In this document: positions 25,201 through 32,304 of the stretch, in pieces
Position numbering within the stretch: position 1 is the stretch's first letter
Layout: every line of letters starts with the position of its first letter
Source: Xenopus tropicalis
Lineage: Eukaryota; Chordata; Amphibia; Anura; Pipidae
Assembly (NCBI RefSeq): GCF_000004195.4
Contig: NC_030679.2
Span: 31,609,712-31,673,711 of the forward strand
DNA length: 64,000 nucleotides
Direction of reading: 5' to 3'
Program-made: the position numbers and the translations under genes
The notes under the pieces: generated by a model
What the model saw: only the letters and a program-made list of their open reading frames with translations
What the model was told of the DNA's origin: nothing
The model's database searches: none

Positions 25201-28200
25201 AAGACACATAGATTTTACCTGCAGCAGACTGCTTTTTCACACAGAAATCAGGAGCCACACTCTTCTCTCACTCAGTACCCTTGTTAGAAACTAATTCATC
25301 ATTTTTAAAGTTCAGCAGCTATCGGGTTGCTAGGGTCCAAATGAACTTAGCAACCAGGGAGTGCTTTGAACAAGAGATTGGTTTATAAATAAGAGAGGAT
25401 CTGAATAGAAAAATAACTTATTAAAAGTAACAATAACAATTAAATTGTAGCCTCCCAGAGCAATCGAGTTTTGGCTGCTGGGGTCAGTGACGCCCCCCTC
25501 CCTCCACCCCCATTTGAAAGCTAGAGTTAGAGTTAGAAGGCAAATTATTGAAAAACTATAAAACAATAAATAGTAAAGATCATTCTATATTCTAAACCAA
25601 TTGCAATCAGTGTCAGACTGGCCCACCAGGATACCAGGGACACATGCCAGTGGGGCCAGGTATCAGTGGGCCCTCCTGCTCATCCACATCAATTGGCTAT
25701 ATATGCCTATATAATGAAAATTGCTCATTTAGGTATGAGAACAAAGAGGAGAAATGGAGGGAAGGATAGAGAAGAGACTAGGAGAATAAGAAGTTACTGA
25801 AGAGAAAATGAAAAATAGTGGAAAGTGGGCCTGCGGTCTAAGACTTTGTGGTGTAGCAATGATCAAGTTGTTTCTGTACTTTGCAGCCCTCCTATCCTAT
25901 GTATCCATTAAGAAAGGTATAACGTGTCCCTATAATTTGCCAGAATACAAGGGCAGGTGTGGAGAAGGTATAGCTACTGATAATTTACCTCATTTATTTT
26001 TCTTCCTGGCAGTTAACCAATTTTAACCAATCTATCACAAGACACCAGGAATTTATTTTAGGTGGGTATTCCCAGACTATTTTTCCAATATAAAATATGA
26101 CCATTTGTCATTTGTTAACGGCGCTTAAGAAAAAGAGGTAATTCTGATTCTACAGTTAAACTTATTTTTCTTATTTAGCCTCAGTAAAAACACTTTGTGA
26201 CTCTCTGGACCTGTATTTCTGGTTGTACTGCATTTCAAATTTAAAGAGTATGTAAGATAACATGATTAACTACTGCCATATAGCTTTACTGTATGTTGTT
26301 ACTATGAACGTTACAATGACTGCAGCTATAAACATTATGTATGTACCTAAAACATCACGGATTTGTTTCTAGTTAATGTTTGCTGTAAACTACATACACA
26401 GATAAGTATCTATTGTCATAAATGTCCATGCTGTAATAATGTGACTCACACACACAGTTTAGTGTGCACAGGGGTGTTTGGGGTTCTGCTTCCTGCTCAC
26501 CCCCATCTTCCCACACACTTATCTCACTTGAGCTCACAGAGAGACAGTTTAGTGCAGATAGTAGAAATGAACTAAAACCATTGCATTTCTGGTTATAAAA
26601 ATTGAGATTTGCCATGACATGTAAGTTATATGGGGTGTCCAATGGGCTATTCAGGTGCCAGCCATCCACTGCCCCCCATGAATACAGGGCTAGTGAACAA
26701 GGTAGCAGTTGTTGCAGATGTTGTAGTGTTTTTCATTATGGTTGTAATACATAGACATTATATACAGATTTTGGAATGTATGTGTCTCAATGATCAGATC
26801 AGACATCCTTCCTCCTACCACGAGTATTGTTTATTTCACCATCAGTTTTGAAAATTTTAGGTGGTTTGGCTCAAATAGACAATTAAATATTTTCATCAAT
26901 CTGGTAGTAACCATATTATTGATGCACAAGCTAGGGAAAGCCCCAAGGGGTGCCTACATGAATGCAGCATTGCATGCAGAGTGGATGCACAGCACTATGT
27001 TATTGATGTACAGTGGTGTGAAAAACTATTTGCCCCCTTCCTGATTTCTTATTCTTTTGCATGTTTGTCACACTTAAATGTTTCTGCTCATCAAAAACCG
27101 TTAACTATTAGTCAAAGATAACATAATTGAACACAAAATGCAGTTTTTAAATGAAGGTTTACGTTATTAAGGGAGAAAAAAAACTCCAAATCTACATGGC
27201 CCTGTGTGAAAAAGTGATTGCCCCCCTTGTTAAAAAATAACTTAACTGTGGTTTATCAATTTCAATTTTCAATTTCAATATCAATTTCTGTAGTCACCCC
27301 CAGGCCTGATTACTGCCACACCTGTTTCAATCAAGAAATCACTTAAATAGGAGCTACCTGACACAGAGAAGTAGACCAAAAGCACCTCAAAAGCTAGACA
27401 TCATGCCAAGATCCAAAGAAATTGAGGAACAAATGAGAACAAAAGTAATTGAGATCTATCAGTCTGGTAAAGGTTATAAAGCCATTTCTAAAGCTTTTGG
27501 ACTCCAGCGAACCACGGTGAGAGCCATTATCCACAAATGGCAAAAACATGGAACAGTGGTGAACCTTCCCAGGAGTGGCCGGCCGACCAAAATTACCCCA
27601 AGAGCGCAGAGACAACTCATCCGAGAGGCCACAAAAGACCCCAGGACAACATCTAAAGAACTGCAGGCCTCACTTGCCTCAATTAAGGTCAGTGTTCATG
27701 ACTCCACCATAAGAAAGAGACTGGGCAAAAACGGCCTGCATGGCAGATTTCCAAGGCGCAAACCACTTTTAAGCAAAAAGAACATTATGACTCGTCTCAA
27801 TTTTGCTAAAAAACATCTCAATGATTGCCAAGACTTTTGGGAAAATATCTTGTGGACCGACGAGACAAAAGTTGAACTTTTTGGAAGGTGCGTGTCCCGT
27901 TACATCTGGCGTAAAAGTAACACAGCATTTCAGAAAAAGAACATCATACCAACAGTAAAATATGGTGGCGGTAGTGTGATGGTCTGGGATTGTTTTGCTG
28001 CTTCAGGACCTGGAAGGCTTGCTGTGATAGATGGAACCATGAATTCTACTGTCTACCAAAAAATCCTGAAGGAGAATGTCCGGCCATCTGTTCGTCAACT
28101 CAAGCTGAAGCGATCTTGGGTGCTGCAGCAGGACAATGACCCAAAACACACCAGCAAATCCACCTCTGAATGACTGAAGAAAAACAAAATGAAGACTTTG

Positions 28201-31200
28201 GAGTGGCCTAGTCAAAGTCCTGACCTGAATCCTATTGAGATGTTGTGGCATGACCTTAAAAAGGCGGTTCATGCTAGAAAACCCTCAAATAAAGCTGAAT
28301 TACAACAATTCTGCAAAGATGAGTGGGCCAAAATTCCTCCAGAGCGCTGTAAAAGACCCATTGCAAGTTATCGCAAACGCTTGATTGCAGTTATTGCTGC
28401 TAAGGGTGGCCCAACCAGTTATTAGGTTCAGGGGGCAATTACTTTTTCACACAGGGGCATGTAGGTTTGGATTTTTTTTCTCCCTAAATAATAAAAACCC
28501 TCATTTAAAAACTGCATTTTGTGTTTACTTGTGTTATCTTTGACTAATAGTTAAATGTGTTTGATGATCAGAAACATTTTGTGTGACAAACATGCAAAAG
28601 AATAAGAAATCAGGAAGGGGGCAAATAGTTTTTCACACCACTGTATGTGGATATGTGCCGACTGAAAAAACAGCGCCCTTTGAGCCCATTTTTTGCATCT
28701 TGCCCCAAGCTTAATAAACAAGCTATCATATTTTTCCCACAGTCCATTTCCACCATTTTAGCATAGCATCCTTTAGTAATTGCACCCAACAGTGAATGAT
28801 GCCCAGACATGTAAGGGGGGACATGTGGGTGTGACTTGTGTGTCCCCATACATGCCCCTTACTAGCACCCCATTCCACAGCTACAGCTGAGCGCAAAATG
28901 CATTGAGAGCCCTGGCACTTTACCACTGGCAAATTTAATACAAGGCTCCCATGCTCCCCAGATCACTGCCCTCTGGAAATGAAATCACAACAGGCACAAT
29001 GCAGAGCATTATTTGCTGGGAGCACAGGAAGATGTAAGCGCTATGTGTAAAGTTTTAATGGTTTCCACCAATTTCGGCAAATCGCCTGCGCAGCGTGTGC
29101 CATCCCACCAACGACTTACATTTTCGCCGGTGGGATGGTAGTTCGGGAAGATTAGTCGCCCGTGACAAGGGAGATTAGTTGCCCGCGACTAATCTCCCCG
29201 TGTGCCAGAGCCCTAAGAGTACAGAGAGTTGGTTTTAGGACTGGGGCCTGGCCTAAAGAGTGTGTACATAAAGGTAATGTAGATGTAAATGTTGCCCTGC
29301 CTACTGAATAAACCAGTGATCCCCAACCAGTGTCTCACAAGCAACATGTTGCTTACCAACCCCTTGGATGTTGCTTCCAGTGGCCTCAAAGCGCATGCTC
29401 ATTTTTGAATTTCTAGCAAGTTTTGGTTGCACAGAAAACAGAACCTCCTGTAGGTTGCCAGTCAATAAAGGGTCTACCAATAATGGCCCTTATTTGGCAC
29501 CCCATGATTTTTTTTATGCTTCTGGTAAAAAAAGGCTGGAATAAAATCTATAATGATCGATTCTGGAGTTTAGTCAACTGTAGTTTTGGATTAGGAAGGT
29601 ATTTCCCCATTTATGGTGATATTTAACTGGCTACTGGTCTGTTGCTATATATTTTCCTTCCTCTAGATCAGATCTGTACAACTGGAAGCCCATAGGCTGG
29701 ATATGGCCCTCCAAATGTTTTTTTTATGGCCCCCTGAATGTTCCACTGATCTTTTTGGATGACATCAAATTATTTTTATAATCTGCCCCCCCCCCCTCAT
29801 TTAGCATAGGGAATAACTAGCACACTATTTGGACACAGTTGGGCAGCAATGCTCTAGATCAGTGCTGTATAAATTATAAATTATAACACGTAGTGGGCCA
29901 ATTACTTCTCATACAGCATGTTCGAGGGCCAGATTATAAATTAAAATGATGTTGTCATGCAATGAAATCTATGGAGCCCTAGAGCAAACTGGGAGCCATA
30001 AAATCCTTTGCAAAGCTAAATCCCACCCGTGGGCCTCCAGTTGGGCAGCTTTGCTCTAGATAATAATATTGAGACATTGCTTGTCAGAGACAGAGATTTG
30101 TTAGAGGCGGCATTTGCAGCCTTTGTCTGATGAACCAGAAATATGCTACTGGGGACACAAATGTGACAGCCAAGCCTCACTCATTGTCAATTTTATATTG
30201 GGTTGGAGGATGATGGAATCTTGTAAACTGACTTTTCAGCCTTTGCTCATGTGTAACTGAAGAGCTGAAATATTGAAAAATTAGTGAAACCCCTTGGTTG
30301 AGTTTAAAACAAGCAGCTAGTACTTGGGCCTTGGGATTTCCAGTAGAAATGTTGTCAAAACACTAACAATGAAACTCTGGAATGTACGCCTGCTGCTCAT
30401 CCTGCTGGGAATGGGACAAACGTCATGAGAAAAACACCTGAAAATTACAGTATGTGCCATATGAGACATTGCACACATCGCCGAGTGATATCAACATGTA
30501 AAAATGTAAATGTCACTGGGGCTTTGTTTACCATTACACAACCCTGGGCTATTAAAGAGGTGGTTCACCTTTATGGTAACTCTTAGGACAGGGGTACATG
30601 GGGAGATTAGTCGCCCCACAACAAATCTTCGTTGTCGTGGGCAACTAAACTCCCCACAATGCCATTCCACCGGCTAGAATGTAAATCACCATTGGGATGG
30701 CATACGCATTGCAGTGATGTCCTGCAGTCGCCCGAAGTTTCCTCCGAAGACAACTTCGGGCGACTGCGGGACATTGCAGCGTCGCTTATGCCAGAATGTA
30801 AATCACCGGTGGGATGGCATTGCGGGGAGATTAGTCGCCCGCGACAATGTACTAATCTCCCCGTGTACCACTGCCCTTAGTAAGTTATACAATGACCTAT
30901 TCTTAGCAACTTTTCAACTGGGTCTTCATTTTTTATTTTTTATAGTTTTTGAATTATTTGCCGCTGACACTTTCCAGCTTTCACTGACCCCAGCAACCAA
31001 AAGACAATTGCTCTGTGAGGCTACAATTTTATTGTTGCTTTTTGTTACTTATCTTTCTATTTAGGCTCTCTCTTTTCATATTCCTGCCTCTCCTTTAAAC
31101 CCCGCCTGCTTGCTACATTAAATCCGTAGCTACCTAGTTGCTAGGGTACAATTTACCCTAGCAACCGGGCAGTGGTTTGAATGAGAGACTGAAATATAAA

Positions 31201-32232
31201 TAGGAATGAACCTGAATAGAAAGACAAGTAATAAAAAGTAGCACTAATAATAAAACAGAGATTAGTGGCCCGTGATAGATTTCTGCTGCCGCAGGCAACT
31301 AATCTCTCCTAAATGCCTTTCCACCAGCAACAAAGGGAAACAGCGGTGGAAAGGCCTACCCATTGCTTTGGCTTTAGGAGAGATTAGTTGCCTGCGGTTG
31401 CAGAGATCTGCGGGCAACTAATCTCTGTGTGGGACATTAGCCTTAAGGAGCAATAGAATATGGACTGCTGGGGTTAGTGACCCCCATTTAAAAGCTAGAA
31501 AGAGTCAGAAGAAGAAGGCAAACTATTAAAAAACTGTAAGAAATAAAAAAGAGAATACAATTGAAAAGTTGCTAATAACTGGCCATTCTAAAACATATGA
31601 AGAGCTGGAACTCACTGAACAGATCTTCAGGCAGAATTTTCAATTTTAATAAGTAACTCTATTGGAGTACCTCCTTACGTGTTTTGTGTTCACAGACACT
31701 TAATCATAGGCCATTCTAAAAGTTAACTTGAAGGTAAACTACACCTTAACAATGGGGAGAAAGCGAAGGAGAAACTAAAAATACATGAAGATCACTGAGG
31801 CCTCCAATTCCTGTTATTATACTCCCAAATCCCAAAATGCTCATTCACAAAAGAGCAGCTTCACATAAGAGCAGCTTGTGCCCAGATAAACTTCTACTGG
31901 AAACTCCAGATACTTGAAATAGAATTTGACTCTGCTTACCTTGCAGTTTCCCTCCATTCCACATTTTCATGTACAGTGAAAAGTTCATTTAATTGAGTAA
32001 ATAACAGCGGGTGGGTTTCCTCGTTTTCACCCTCTCCCTGTTCTCCAAACAAAAACTCAACTTCTTCTGTGGTGGGAGAGATGTTATTACTGAAGATGCT
32101 TCGATTCGCCGGCTGAGAAATAATTATGGAATTTGTACTTCGCAGACCCTCTGATCTGCCGCAGCTGTGGTTATCAAATTTAGCAGATTCTACATCTCGA
32201 AAGACGAGTCCTTCATTTTCTCCCAATTTCAT
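618..32232 (-). CDS. slc4a9: SLC4A9-like (AE4) bicarbonate/anion transporter, 21 coding exons, 989 aa
   Basis: SLC4 proteins move bicarbonate with chloride and/or sodium across the plasma membrane; AE4 is best known from kidney intercalated and secretory epithelial cells. Joining 21 exons with GT-AG borders gives 2970 nt, an uninterrupted frame of 989 codons plus stop; human AE4 is about 983 aa. Seen: an N-terminal cytoplasmic domain with [10 protein letters not shown] and EWRETARWIRFEE, then the membrane domain with [35 protein letters not shown] and [29 protein letters not shown] and the DSED-rich tail match AE4 better than NBCe1, NBCn1 or NDCBE, which have CMSPVITFGGLLGEAT here. The ATG at 32232 has G at -3 and an in-frame TGA eight codons upstream. 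Intron 1 is 8.3 kb; most introns hold transposons, none disrupting an exon. The family is sure; the A9 paralogue call is from remembered family sequences. Confidence 0.92.
648..2819. other. slc4a9 last intron
   Basis: No exon seen inside. Contents: a purine-rich stretch at 1240-1480; a partial copy of the GGCCATACA palindromic MITE family ending near 1820; a fragment of the CAACCAATCAGCA repeat near 2050-2140; and pyrimidine-rich sequence at 2480-2720. The open frames here look spurious. Confidence 0.5.
3880..3985 (+). repeat. Repeat tail with hammerhead-like GAGGAAG...CAAAAC motif
   Basis: The segment contains a short stem (GGGC...GCCC) between GAGGAAG and CAAAACATTT, followed by CTGTGAAGCACCGCAATAAAA. 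Tails of this pattern (CTGAxGA, short stem, GAAAC) occur in Penelope-like and related vertebrate repeats. This copy is degraded. Confidence 0.3.
4100..16218 (-). CDS. slc4a9: slc4a9 exons 9-18 (membrane domain)
   Basis: Exons in gene order: 16044-16218, 14612-14745, 13091-13362, 11478-11536, 11096-11278, 10315-10428, 7489-7650, 6365-6543, 6104-6176, 4100-4168 (residues 400-873). Exon 10 carries [17 protein letters not shown]. Exon 11 carries EEFR-type helix sequence, [19 protein letters not shown] and the KKMLN stretch (K561, K562) at the position of the stilbene-reactive lysines of SLC4 proteins. Exons 12-13 form the large extracellular loop with sequons at N595, N600, N607, N608 and N620 and a Cys-rich patch. 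Exon 15 carries [18 protein letters not shown], exon 16 the KGAGFHLD motif and [17 protein letters not shown], exon 18 [19 protein letters not shown]. Exons 13-15 and 18 have lengths divisible by three. Confidence 0.9.
4517..4811. mobile_element. Foldback MITE, TIR GGGCTCTGG, TSD TAA
   Basis: The element is 295 bp with long inverted arms: the left starts GGGCTCTGGC and the right ends GCCAGAGCCC. TAA is duplicated at 4514-4516 and 4812-4814. The three-base TWA-type duplication is typical of PIF/Harbinger elements. Related copies lie at 29070-29217, 30586-30876, 31258-31440, 41416-41512 and 45521-45617. It sits in an slc4a9 intron. Confidence 0.75.
4863..5756 (+). mobile_element. CR1/L2-type LINE, 3' end with open reverse-transcriptase C-terminus
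   Basis: A frame without ATG stays open from 4863 to a TAA at 5481. It encodes the C-terminal part of a CR1/L2/Rex1-type reverse transcriptase: [49 protein letters not shown] and [14 protein letters not shown] 3' UTR follows, ending GGCGCTTTATAAATAAAG and short ATAC repeats, the usual tail of this clade. It is 5'-truncated. About 205 codons without a stop suggest fairly recent insertion. Orientation is opposite to slc4a9. Confidence 0.8.
6690..7190. repeat. Two MITE fragments in an slc4a9 intron
   Basis: 6690-6890 ends in CAGCCCAGTCTGACCCTG, a family also present near 19225-19335, 25020-25097 and 36520-36705. 6903-7190 resembles the internal part of the TTAA-flanked element at 30552-31749: CTGACTCTTTCCAG, GGGGGTCACTGACCCC and GCTCTGTGAGGCT are shared. 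Confidence 0.5.
8037..8372 (+). repeat. Minisatellite, ~22-24-bp unit
   Basis: About 14 degenerate copies of a GGGGGCATTAATGTTACAGTA-like unit, varying in G-run length and in TGTT/AGTT/CTC positions. It lies in the intron between slc4a9 exons 14 and 15. Confidence 0.85.
8464..10058 (+). mobile_element. Tc1-like transposon, degraded
   Basis: The element is 1595 bp with inverted ends of about 213 bp (8464-8674 and 9842-10058) and flanking TA at 8462-8463 and 10059-10060. The right end reads CAGTGGATATAAAAAGTCT on the minus strand. Each arm has an outer and an inner repeat (ACACACCCCTG and GTGCACACCCTC types), an IR/DR-like layout. It is inserted in another repeat: the sequence before 8462 and the GCTCTTAGTACAAGTTGATCC after 10060 are two halves of one common frog repeat. 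Confidence 0.9.
8844..9838 (+). pseudogene. Tc1-like transposase, disrupted
   Basis: Starts [19 protein letters not shown] and is stopped by TAA at 8901 (probably from CAA). It then continues in pieces: [40 protein letters not shown] (first catalytic Asp) and [14 protein letters not shown]. After 9450 it is shifted by indels and resumes with [15 protein letters not shown] (second Asp) and [17 protein letters not shown] (catalytic Glu). The full DDE triad is recognisable but spread over more than one frame, so it cannot be functional. Confidence 0.88.
10430..11095. other. Intron between slc4a9 exons 13 and 14
   Basis: No exon seen. A repeat-like segment at about 10615-10965 has GGCAGGGTACAATCC and CACCCTGCCTTCTACCC in opposite orientation, suggesting an imperfect inverted structure. 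No family is assigned. Confidence 0.3.
11895..12110. repeat. Possible hAT-like MITE (CAGGGCC...AGCCCTG)
   Basis: The segment starts CAGGGCCTAAGG and ends TTCCAGCCCTG, a weak inverted match. It is GC-richer than the surrounding intron. No convincing 8-bp target duplication was found. Confidence 0.3.
12415..12742. mobile_element. Palindromic MITE, TIR CAGGTATGGGA, TA target
   Basis: Full copy of a ~330-bp family. Ends read CAGGTAT... and ...CCCATACCTG, flanked by TA (12413-12414, 12743-12744). Further copies or fragments lie at 21182-21390, 33507-33729, 36785-37145, 43745-44057 and 59831-59905. TA flanks and a CAG terminus suggest mobilisation by a Tc1/mariner-type transposase; that assignment is inference. 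Confidence 0.7.
13409..14458. mobile_element. Non-autonomous hAT element, 8-bp TSD ATATAGAG
   Basis: 1050 bp. The left end reads TAGTGCTGTCCAACTGGCGG and the right end AGTTGGACAGCACTG: an inverted repeat of about 15 bp with one change at the outermost base. The 8-bp duplication ATATAGAG is perfect at 13401-13408 and 14459-14466. Eight-base duplications with CAGTGCTGTCC-like ends are hAT hallmarks. No transposase frame is present. The interior carries a minisatellite. Confidence 0.88.
13710..14050 (-). repeat. Minisatellite inside the hAT element
   Basis: About nine units of roughly 33-47 bp built from GGCAGGGTAGGGCA, GGCAGAGTATGGCACACA and GGCAGCATAGGGAA modules. It produces long open minus-strand frames of repeated Cys-Leu-Pro peptides, which are repeat artefacts, not a gene. 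Confidence 0.85.
14883..16043. other. Intron between slc4a9 exons 9 and 10
   Basis: No exon or clear mobile element boundaries seen in 14883-16043. Short open frames here lack homology-like motifs. Confidence 0.35.
16626..17789 (+). mobile_element. 5'-truncated L1/Tx1-type LINE
   Basis: The insert ends in AATAAAAGCATTT plus an A-run and is flanked by an 18-bp target duplication starting AAAAATGCAGATTAAG (16608-16625; right copy 17790-17804 continuing after the nested MITE at 18028). It carries the C-terminal part of ORF2. Only the last ~1.16 kb was inserted, as is usual for L1. Confidence 0.88.
16661..17640 (+). pseudogene. L1-type ORF2 C-terminal fragment, frameshifted once
   Basis: The first 50 codons from 16661 ([20 protein letters not shown]...IKRLKDI) are in one frame. 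From about 16800 the protein continues in another frame ([10 protein letters not shown]...YLQLREAF), so one indel lies near 16795-16810. The rest is open to the stop at 17638 and includes the L1-type zinc knuckle [18 protein letters not shown] (Cys-x2-Cys-x7-His-x4-Cys) about 150 residues before the end. It is the tail of an L1/Tx1 reverse transcriptase protein, without the catalytic domain. Confidence 0.85.
17805..18024. mobile_element. Harbinger-like MITE inside the L1 target duplication
   Basis: 220 bp. Ends GGGGCAGATTTATC... and ...TAAATCTACCCC, with TAA duplicated at 17802-17804 and 18025-18027. Removing it restores the L1 right target duplication through AAGTA, matching the left copy at 16608-16625. 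So this element arrived after the L1. Confidence 0.8.
18385..23647 (-). CDS. slc4a9: slc4a9 exons 2-8 (cytoplasmic domain)
   Basis: Exons in gene order: 23487-23647, 21474-21632, 21071-21132, 20291-20448, 20024-20111, 19394-19548, 18385-18507 (residues 98-399). They encode the SLC4 band-3-type cytoplasmic domain: [20 protein letters not shown] in exon 2, [20 protein letters not shown] in exon 5, RFIFILLGP and [15 protein letters not shown] in exon 6, and [19 protein letters not shown] in exon 7. Exon 8 ends in ELKRTGR, the boundary before the first membrane helix. Exons 3 and 4 ([15 protein letters not shown]) are weakly conserved, but their phases (1-1 and 1-0) fit both neighbours exactly and the LLCQKHVH region aligns with human AE4. 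All acceptors end in AG after pyrimidine tracts. Confidence 0.88.
18639..18798. mobile_element. SPIN-like hAT MITE (SPACE INVADERS family)
   Basis: 160 bp. Ends CAGTGGTTCTCAACCTTCC and ...GGTTGAGAAGCACTG. The interior has GTGGTGACCCCCAACCATAA and CCCCAAAGGGGTCCCGACCC, which match what is known of SPIN non-autonomous elements. Imperfect 8-bp duplications flank it (GTGTAGAC at 18631-18638, GTGTAGGG at 18799-18806). It is an internally deleted copy. SPIN elements are known from Xenopus and several mammals and reptiles through horizontal transfer. Confidence 0.85.
18945..19340. repeat. MITE fragments between slc4a9 exons 7 and 8
   Basis: GGAGGCCATACAATG...GTTTGGCCACCTACA at 19092-19170 resembles the GGCCATACA family. 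19225-19335 ends CAGCCCAGTCCGACGCTG, the same family as 6690-6890 and 25020-25097. A third fragment, 19673-19858, shares AATGCCAGAGGGGCTGCTGT with 34580-34735. Confidence 0.45.
20610..20825. repeat. Diverged copy of the GGCCATACA MITE
   Basis: Contains the cognate AACGATCG and GATATC modules and ends CATGTATGGCCCCCTTTA. The left terminus is not clear. It lies between slc4a9 exons 4 and 5. Confidence 0.35.
21182..21390 (+). repeat. Left part of CAGGTATGGGA MITE
   Basis: Starts CAGGTATGGGATCTATTATCC after TA and shares AATAGGATTGTTTTGCC with the full copy at 12415-12742. The right terminus is absent. It lies immediately upstream of slc4a9 exon 3 in plus coordinates. Confidence 0.65.
21754..22043. 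mobile_element. Foldback MITE, ends GTGATGTGC...GCACATCAC
   Basis: About 290 bp, GC-rich. Terminal inverted repeats are GTGATGTGC and GCACATCAC, and GGGTCGAG/CTCGACCC occur inside. Flanking bases are TTA on the left and TAG on the right, so the exact target duplication is not settled. Confidence 0.6.
22361..23059. mobile_element. Foldback repeat interrupted by a Harbinger-like MITE
   Basis: The left arm (22361-22456) and right arm (from 22472, continuing after the nested element to 23059) are inverted copies sharing GAAATATGAGCCGCACTCGC, AGCAAATTTATTGAAG and AGCTAACGTTTCGGCTGCTT. The centre contains the GGC...GCCGAAACG hammerhead-like tail motif. (TA)n runs flank both sides (about 22257-22283 and 23059-23081). 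Confidence 0.7.
22532..23025. mobile_element. Harbinger-like foldback MITE, TSD TAA
   Basis: 494 bp, nearly completely self-complementary, full of CGTAAAA/TTTTACG words. Ends GGGGCTGATTTACTAA and TTAGTAAATCAGCCCC. TAA is duplicated at 22529-22531 and 23026-23028, and the other arm of the host foldback (22387-22400) shows the uninterrupted CTTAGTGTG site. Relatives: 44118-44640 (truncated) and 47814-48221. Confidence 0.85.
23239..23296. repeat. (TA)n and T-rich low complexity
   Basis: An AT dinucleotide run followed by T-tracts with scattered A. It lies 190 bases past the donor of slc4a9 exon 2, inside the intron. Confidence 0.8.
23769..24040. repeat. Internal fragment of a Kolobok/T2-like MITE
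   Basis: Shares AACTCTGTCCATT, GGCTGATGGGGCCTAGCATG and GAAAATGG with the complete TTAA-flanked element at 53097-53586. Termini are missing. Confidence 0.6.
24690..25620. repeat. Repeat fragments in slc4a9 intron 1
   Basis: 24940-25097 is a GC-rich MITE ending CGGCCCAGTCCGACCCTG. 25320-25610 matches part of the 30552-31749 element: GTTGCTAGGGT, TAGCAACC, GGGGTCAGTGACGCC. 25611-25690 (GTCAGACTGGCCCACC...) is another repeat fragment. No exon seen between 23648 and 31939. Confidence 0.5.
27011..28643 (+). mobile_element. Tc1-like transposon, nearly intact
   Basis: 1633 bp flanked by TA (27009-27010, 28644-28645). Inverted arms of about 215 bp (27011-27228 and 28431-28643) start CAGTGGTGTGAAAAACTATT. 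Each arm has an outer and an inner copy of a GTGTGAAAAA...TTGCCCCC unit, an IR/DR layout. The arms are very similar apart from small indels. It lies in slc4a9 intron 1 in the opposite orientation to that gene. Confidence 0.95.
27403..28425 (+). pseudogene. Tc1-like transposase (DD34E), one nonsense codon
   Basis: 340 codons from ATG to TAG in one frame, broken only by TGA at 28171-28173 (codon 257), where related proteins have Trp (STSEW). Seen: an N-terminal paired-type helix-turn-helix ([19 protein letters not shown]), the GRP...[10 protein letters not shown] linker and second DNA-binding helix, then catalytic D153 ([12 protein letters not shown]), D244 ([10 protein letters not shown]) and E279 ([11 protein letters not shown]), 34 residues apart. 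W195 is followed by D196 where the family has Gly (VWGCF). Transposases of this type cut and paste at TA. The copy is inactive as it stands but otherwise full length. Confidence 0.93.
29070..29217. repeat. Half copy of the GGGCTCTGG foldback MITE
   Basis: Only the right arm is kept, ending GTGTGCCAGAGCCC then TAAG. It shares GGTGGGATGG and GCGACTAATCTCCCC with 4517-4811. Confidence 0.7.
29311..29640. repeat. hAT-like MITE (CAGTGATCCCCAACC family)
   Basis: Starts CAGTGATCCCCAACCAGTG and contains GCAACATGTTGCTTACC, TTGGATGTTGC and CTTATTTGGCACCCC. A reverse copy, split by another element, is at 32575-33205. The right end of this copy is eroded. Confidence 0.55.
29669..30053. mobile_element. 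hAT MITE, perfect 8-bp TSD CTCTAGAT
   Basis: 385 bp. Left end CAGATCTGTACAACTGGAAG; right end CTCCAGTTGGGCAGCTTTG. The duplication CTCTAGAT is exact at 29661-29668 and 30054-30061. The GGCCC-rich ends resemble the hAT element at 13409-14458. Confidence 0.8.
30586..30876. mobile_element. Nested foldback MITE, TSD TTA
   Basis: 291 bp. Ends GGACAGGGGTACATGGGG and CCCCGTGTACCACTGCCC; TTA duplicated at 30583-30585 and 30877-30879. Same superfamily as 4517-4811 (GGGATGGCAT, GATTAGTCGCCC). Confidence 0.8.
31258..31440. repeat. Second nested foldback MITE
   Basis: Inverted arms share GGCAACTAATCTC/GAGATTAGTTGCC. The right end runs to CATTAGCC; the left end is shorter, so this copy is truncated or diverged at its 5' side. 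Confidence 0.55.
31940..32232 (-). CDS. slc4a9: slc4a9 exon 1 (start codon, N-terminal tail)
   Basis: The exon gives residues 1-97 and two bases of codon 98. It runs from the ATG through a low-complexity acidic stretch ([12 protein letters not shown]) to the first conserved block, [10 protein letters not shown]...EWRETAR. The donor is a consensus AAG|GTAAGC at 31939. The N-terminal 60 residues are the least conserved part of AE4, so their sequence is not diagnostic; the conserved block just after is. Confidence 0.9.
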
Positions 32233-32304
32233 GGCTCTGCCAGAGGTATTCAGTCACAAGCAATGTTCAGATCGCTCATAGAGAACCTGTACACTCGACT
32301 TCAG

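Larger units (their letters stand above)
30552..31749. mobile_element. Kolobok/T2-like element (TTAA target) with nested MITEs
   Basis: The left end is TTAAAGAGGTGGTTCACCTTT and the right end ...AAGGTAAACTACACCTTAA, with TTAA at both limits (30552-30555, 31746-31749). GTTGCTAGGGT...CCTAGCAACC and two oppositely oriented CACTGACCCC modules mark the body. Two other elements interrupt it, at 30586-30876 and about 31258-31440. Assignment to Kolobok rests on the TTAA target and on T2 families known from Xenopus. Confidence 0.65.
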
